Shown piece after piece: positions 62,714 to 64,000 of a DNA stretch of 64,000 nt. Source of the DNA: Dasypus novemcinctus (Eukaryota > Chordata > Mammalia > Cingulata > Dasypodidae). Within the stretch, counting starts at the first letter, position 1. The number at the start of each line of letters is the position of its first letter. The DNA lies in contig NC_080673.1 in NCBI RefSeq assembly GCF_030445035.2, forward strand, positions 188,275,216 through 188,339,215. Reading direction: 5' to 3'. A model generated the notes under the pieces. It ran no database searches. It was not told where the DNA came from and saw only the letters and a list, made by a program, of their open reading frames with translations. The position numbers were made by a program, and so were the translations under genes.

Positions 62714-64000
62714 CTCTCTGAAGTTTATGGTCTAGTGTCCAAAGACTTTGGTAGGGTGCACTACCCACAGAAGCTACCTGAATCTTCCAAGATAGGTTTG
62801 AGGAAAGGAAAATACCTGTTACATCAACTGCCTGTGGACAGGGCAGAACGCAGAATCCAAATCCCTAAAGGTAAAATGAGGCTAAATCTGAGCATTGATA
62901 CCTTGCAGATTCATTGGAATAGAGAAGAGACACAGACTTTTTGCTTTATTTAGGTTACCCAGGTTAGAGAGTGAATACCCTGGCCAAACAATAGGAGGAA
63001 ATTCATCATTACGTAAACTAAGAATGAAAGACCAAGCAAGGTTGATGATCTTTTCCAGGTGGGCTGAACAGTTAGCTCTCAGTAGACAATGTTTTCCTGT
63101 TGCTAGGCTGACTAGCTGTGGCGGCTGAGCTGTTTATCTTTAAGAAAACATACCTATATCTTTTTACTTGACAACTACAATATAATCTGTCTGAGAGTTA
63201 TTCATCATTTAAGAAAGGGTGAAAAAAAGTCCTCTCCCAGAAAGCGTTTGAATCCGTGAGCCGAAATGATGATAACATCATGAGAGGCATCATATTTTAA
63301 CTGGAGCATGTAAATCACCGGAGGCCCCCTCTGAGGATGCTGGCGAAAATGATGAATGATTCCGTGAGCTGGAAGAGTAACCCCGAGGAATTCGCCAGCC
63401 GGGCTTTGGCAGGACTGCTGCCTCCCAGTCTCTCCTGCTTGGGAAGAAGCAATGACTTAACAGATTTGAAAATGCAAACTTTGTTTAACCACTTGCTAAA
63501 AGTTTAGTTTAAAACTGTATCCACAAAGTCACAGTCAGGCAAGAGATGAAAAATTGTCCTGGGAGCCCTGATCAATACAGAAGCTGGTATGGGGAGGGCT
63601 GGACTGCTCTTTTTCTTTTTTCATTTTCATTCTGCTATGTCTCAATTTGCTCTTTCTTTGCCAGTATATCTAACTTTAGATCTACACGATCCTGTCTTTT
63701 CCAAGAAAAGAAGTCACTAATGTATCGACATACTCGTACTGCCTCCAGCTTAAAGTAGAAGTGGAAATGGTGGAAATAGGCTAATATCATTTATTTATTT
63801 ATTTAGAAAATCTAGCATTTATAGTAAAAAAAAAAATCAACAGAAATAGTCTACTGAAGTTTACACGCTATTACTCTGTGTAGATAGGAATAATGTCATT
63901 CCATTTTAGTTTTAGCAACTTAAGGGTAAGGAGTAACTTAATAATTTTCATATTGCTTATTGCATCCTCCATAGTGCTTTGACCGTTGAAAGCATTCAGT
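62714..64000. other. Intergenic end of window
   Basis: No gene is recognised. A CpG-containing, nonrepetitive stretch at 63,220-63,440 stands out (see findings). An (ATTT)n run lies at 63,790-63,807. Confidence 0.5.

Overview
The window is vertebrate nuclear DNA from a placental mammal, most probably an armadillo (Dasypus or a close relative). Genes are split by GT/AG introns, the background is AT-rich and repeat-dense, and many copies of a tRNA-headed SINE match the DAS SINEs described from the nine-banded armadillo. It is not microbial: I saw no operons, CRISPR arrays or phage.

Layout. (1) 1-8,040, + strand: the last four coding exons and 3' UTR of KCNIP4, a neuronal EF-hand calcium sensor of Kv4 potassium channels. 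(2) 9,456-38,330, - strand: PACRGL (PACRG-like). All eight coding exons can be placed by splice sites and reading phase, and they give an uninterrupted 248-codon protein. Its CpG-rich promoter lies at about 37,860-38,340 and holds an RFX-type X-box, a CRE and a CCAAT box. KCNIP4 and PACRGL converge tail to tail about 1.4 kb apart, the arrangement I recall for human 4p15.3, where SLIT2 lies further out on the PACRGL side (not reached here). (3) 38,340-64,000: intergenic DNA made of repeats, a decayed copy of ATMIN (about 44,880-46,700) and stretches of unique sequence, two of which look like possible conserved noncoding elements.

Repeats. There are eight DAS-type SINE copies, several with target-site duplications (TSDs) readable by eye; a dimeric SINE with two tRNA-like heads inside one TSD; a tandem pair of tRNA-headed SINEs; a nearly full-length old LINE-1 inside a PACRGL intron and at least seven L1 fragments; several MaLR/ERVL-like solo LTRs; two related solo LTRs on either side of the PACRGL promoter; hAT-type MITEs (MER5-like, MER20-like and others); and old MIR/L2 remnants.

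The two genes do not form a pathway. KCNIP4 acts at neuronal membranes, while PACRGL belongs to the PACRG axonemal family. I found no convincing new biological system. The points most worth checking are the RFX-type promoter, the repeat that abuts a KCNIP4 splice acceptor, the dimeric SINE, the LTR pair around the promoter and the ATMIN retrocopy.
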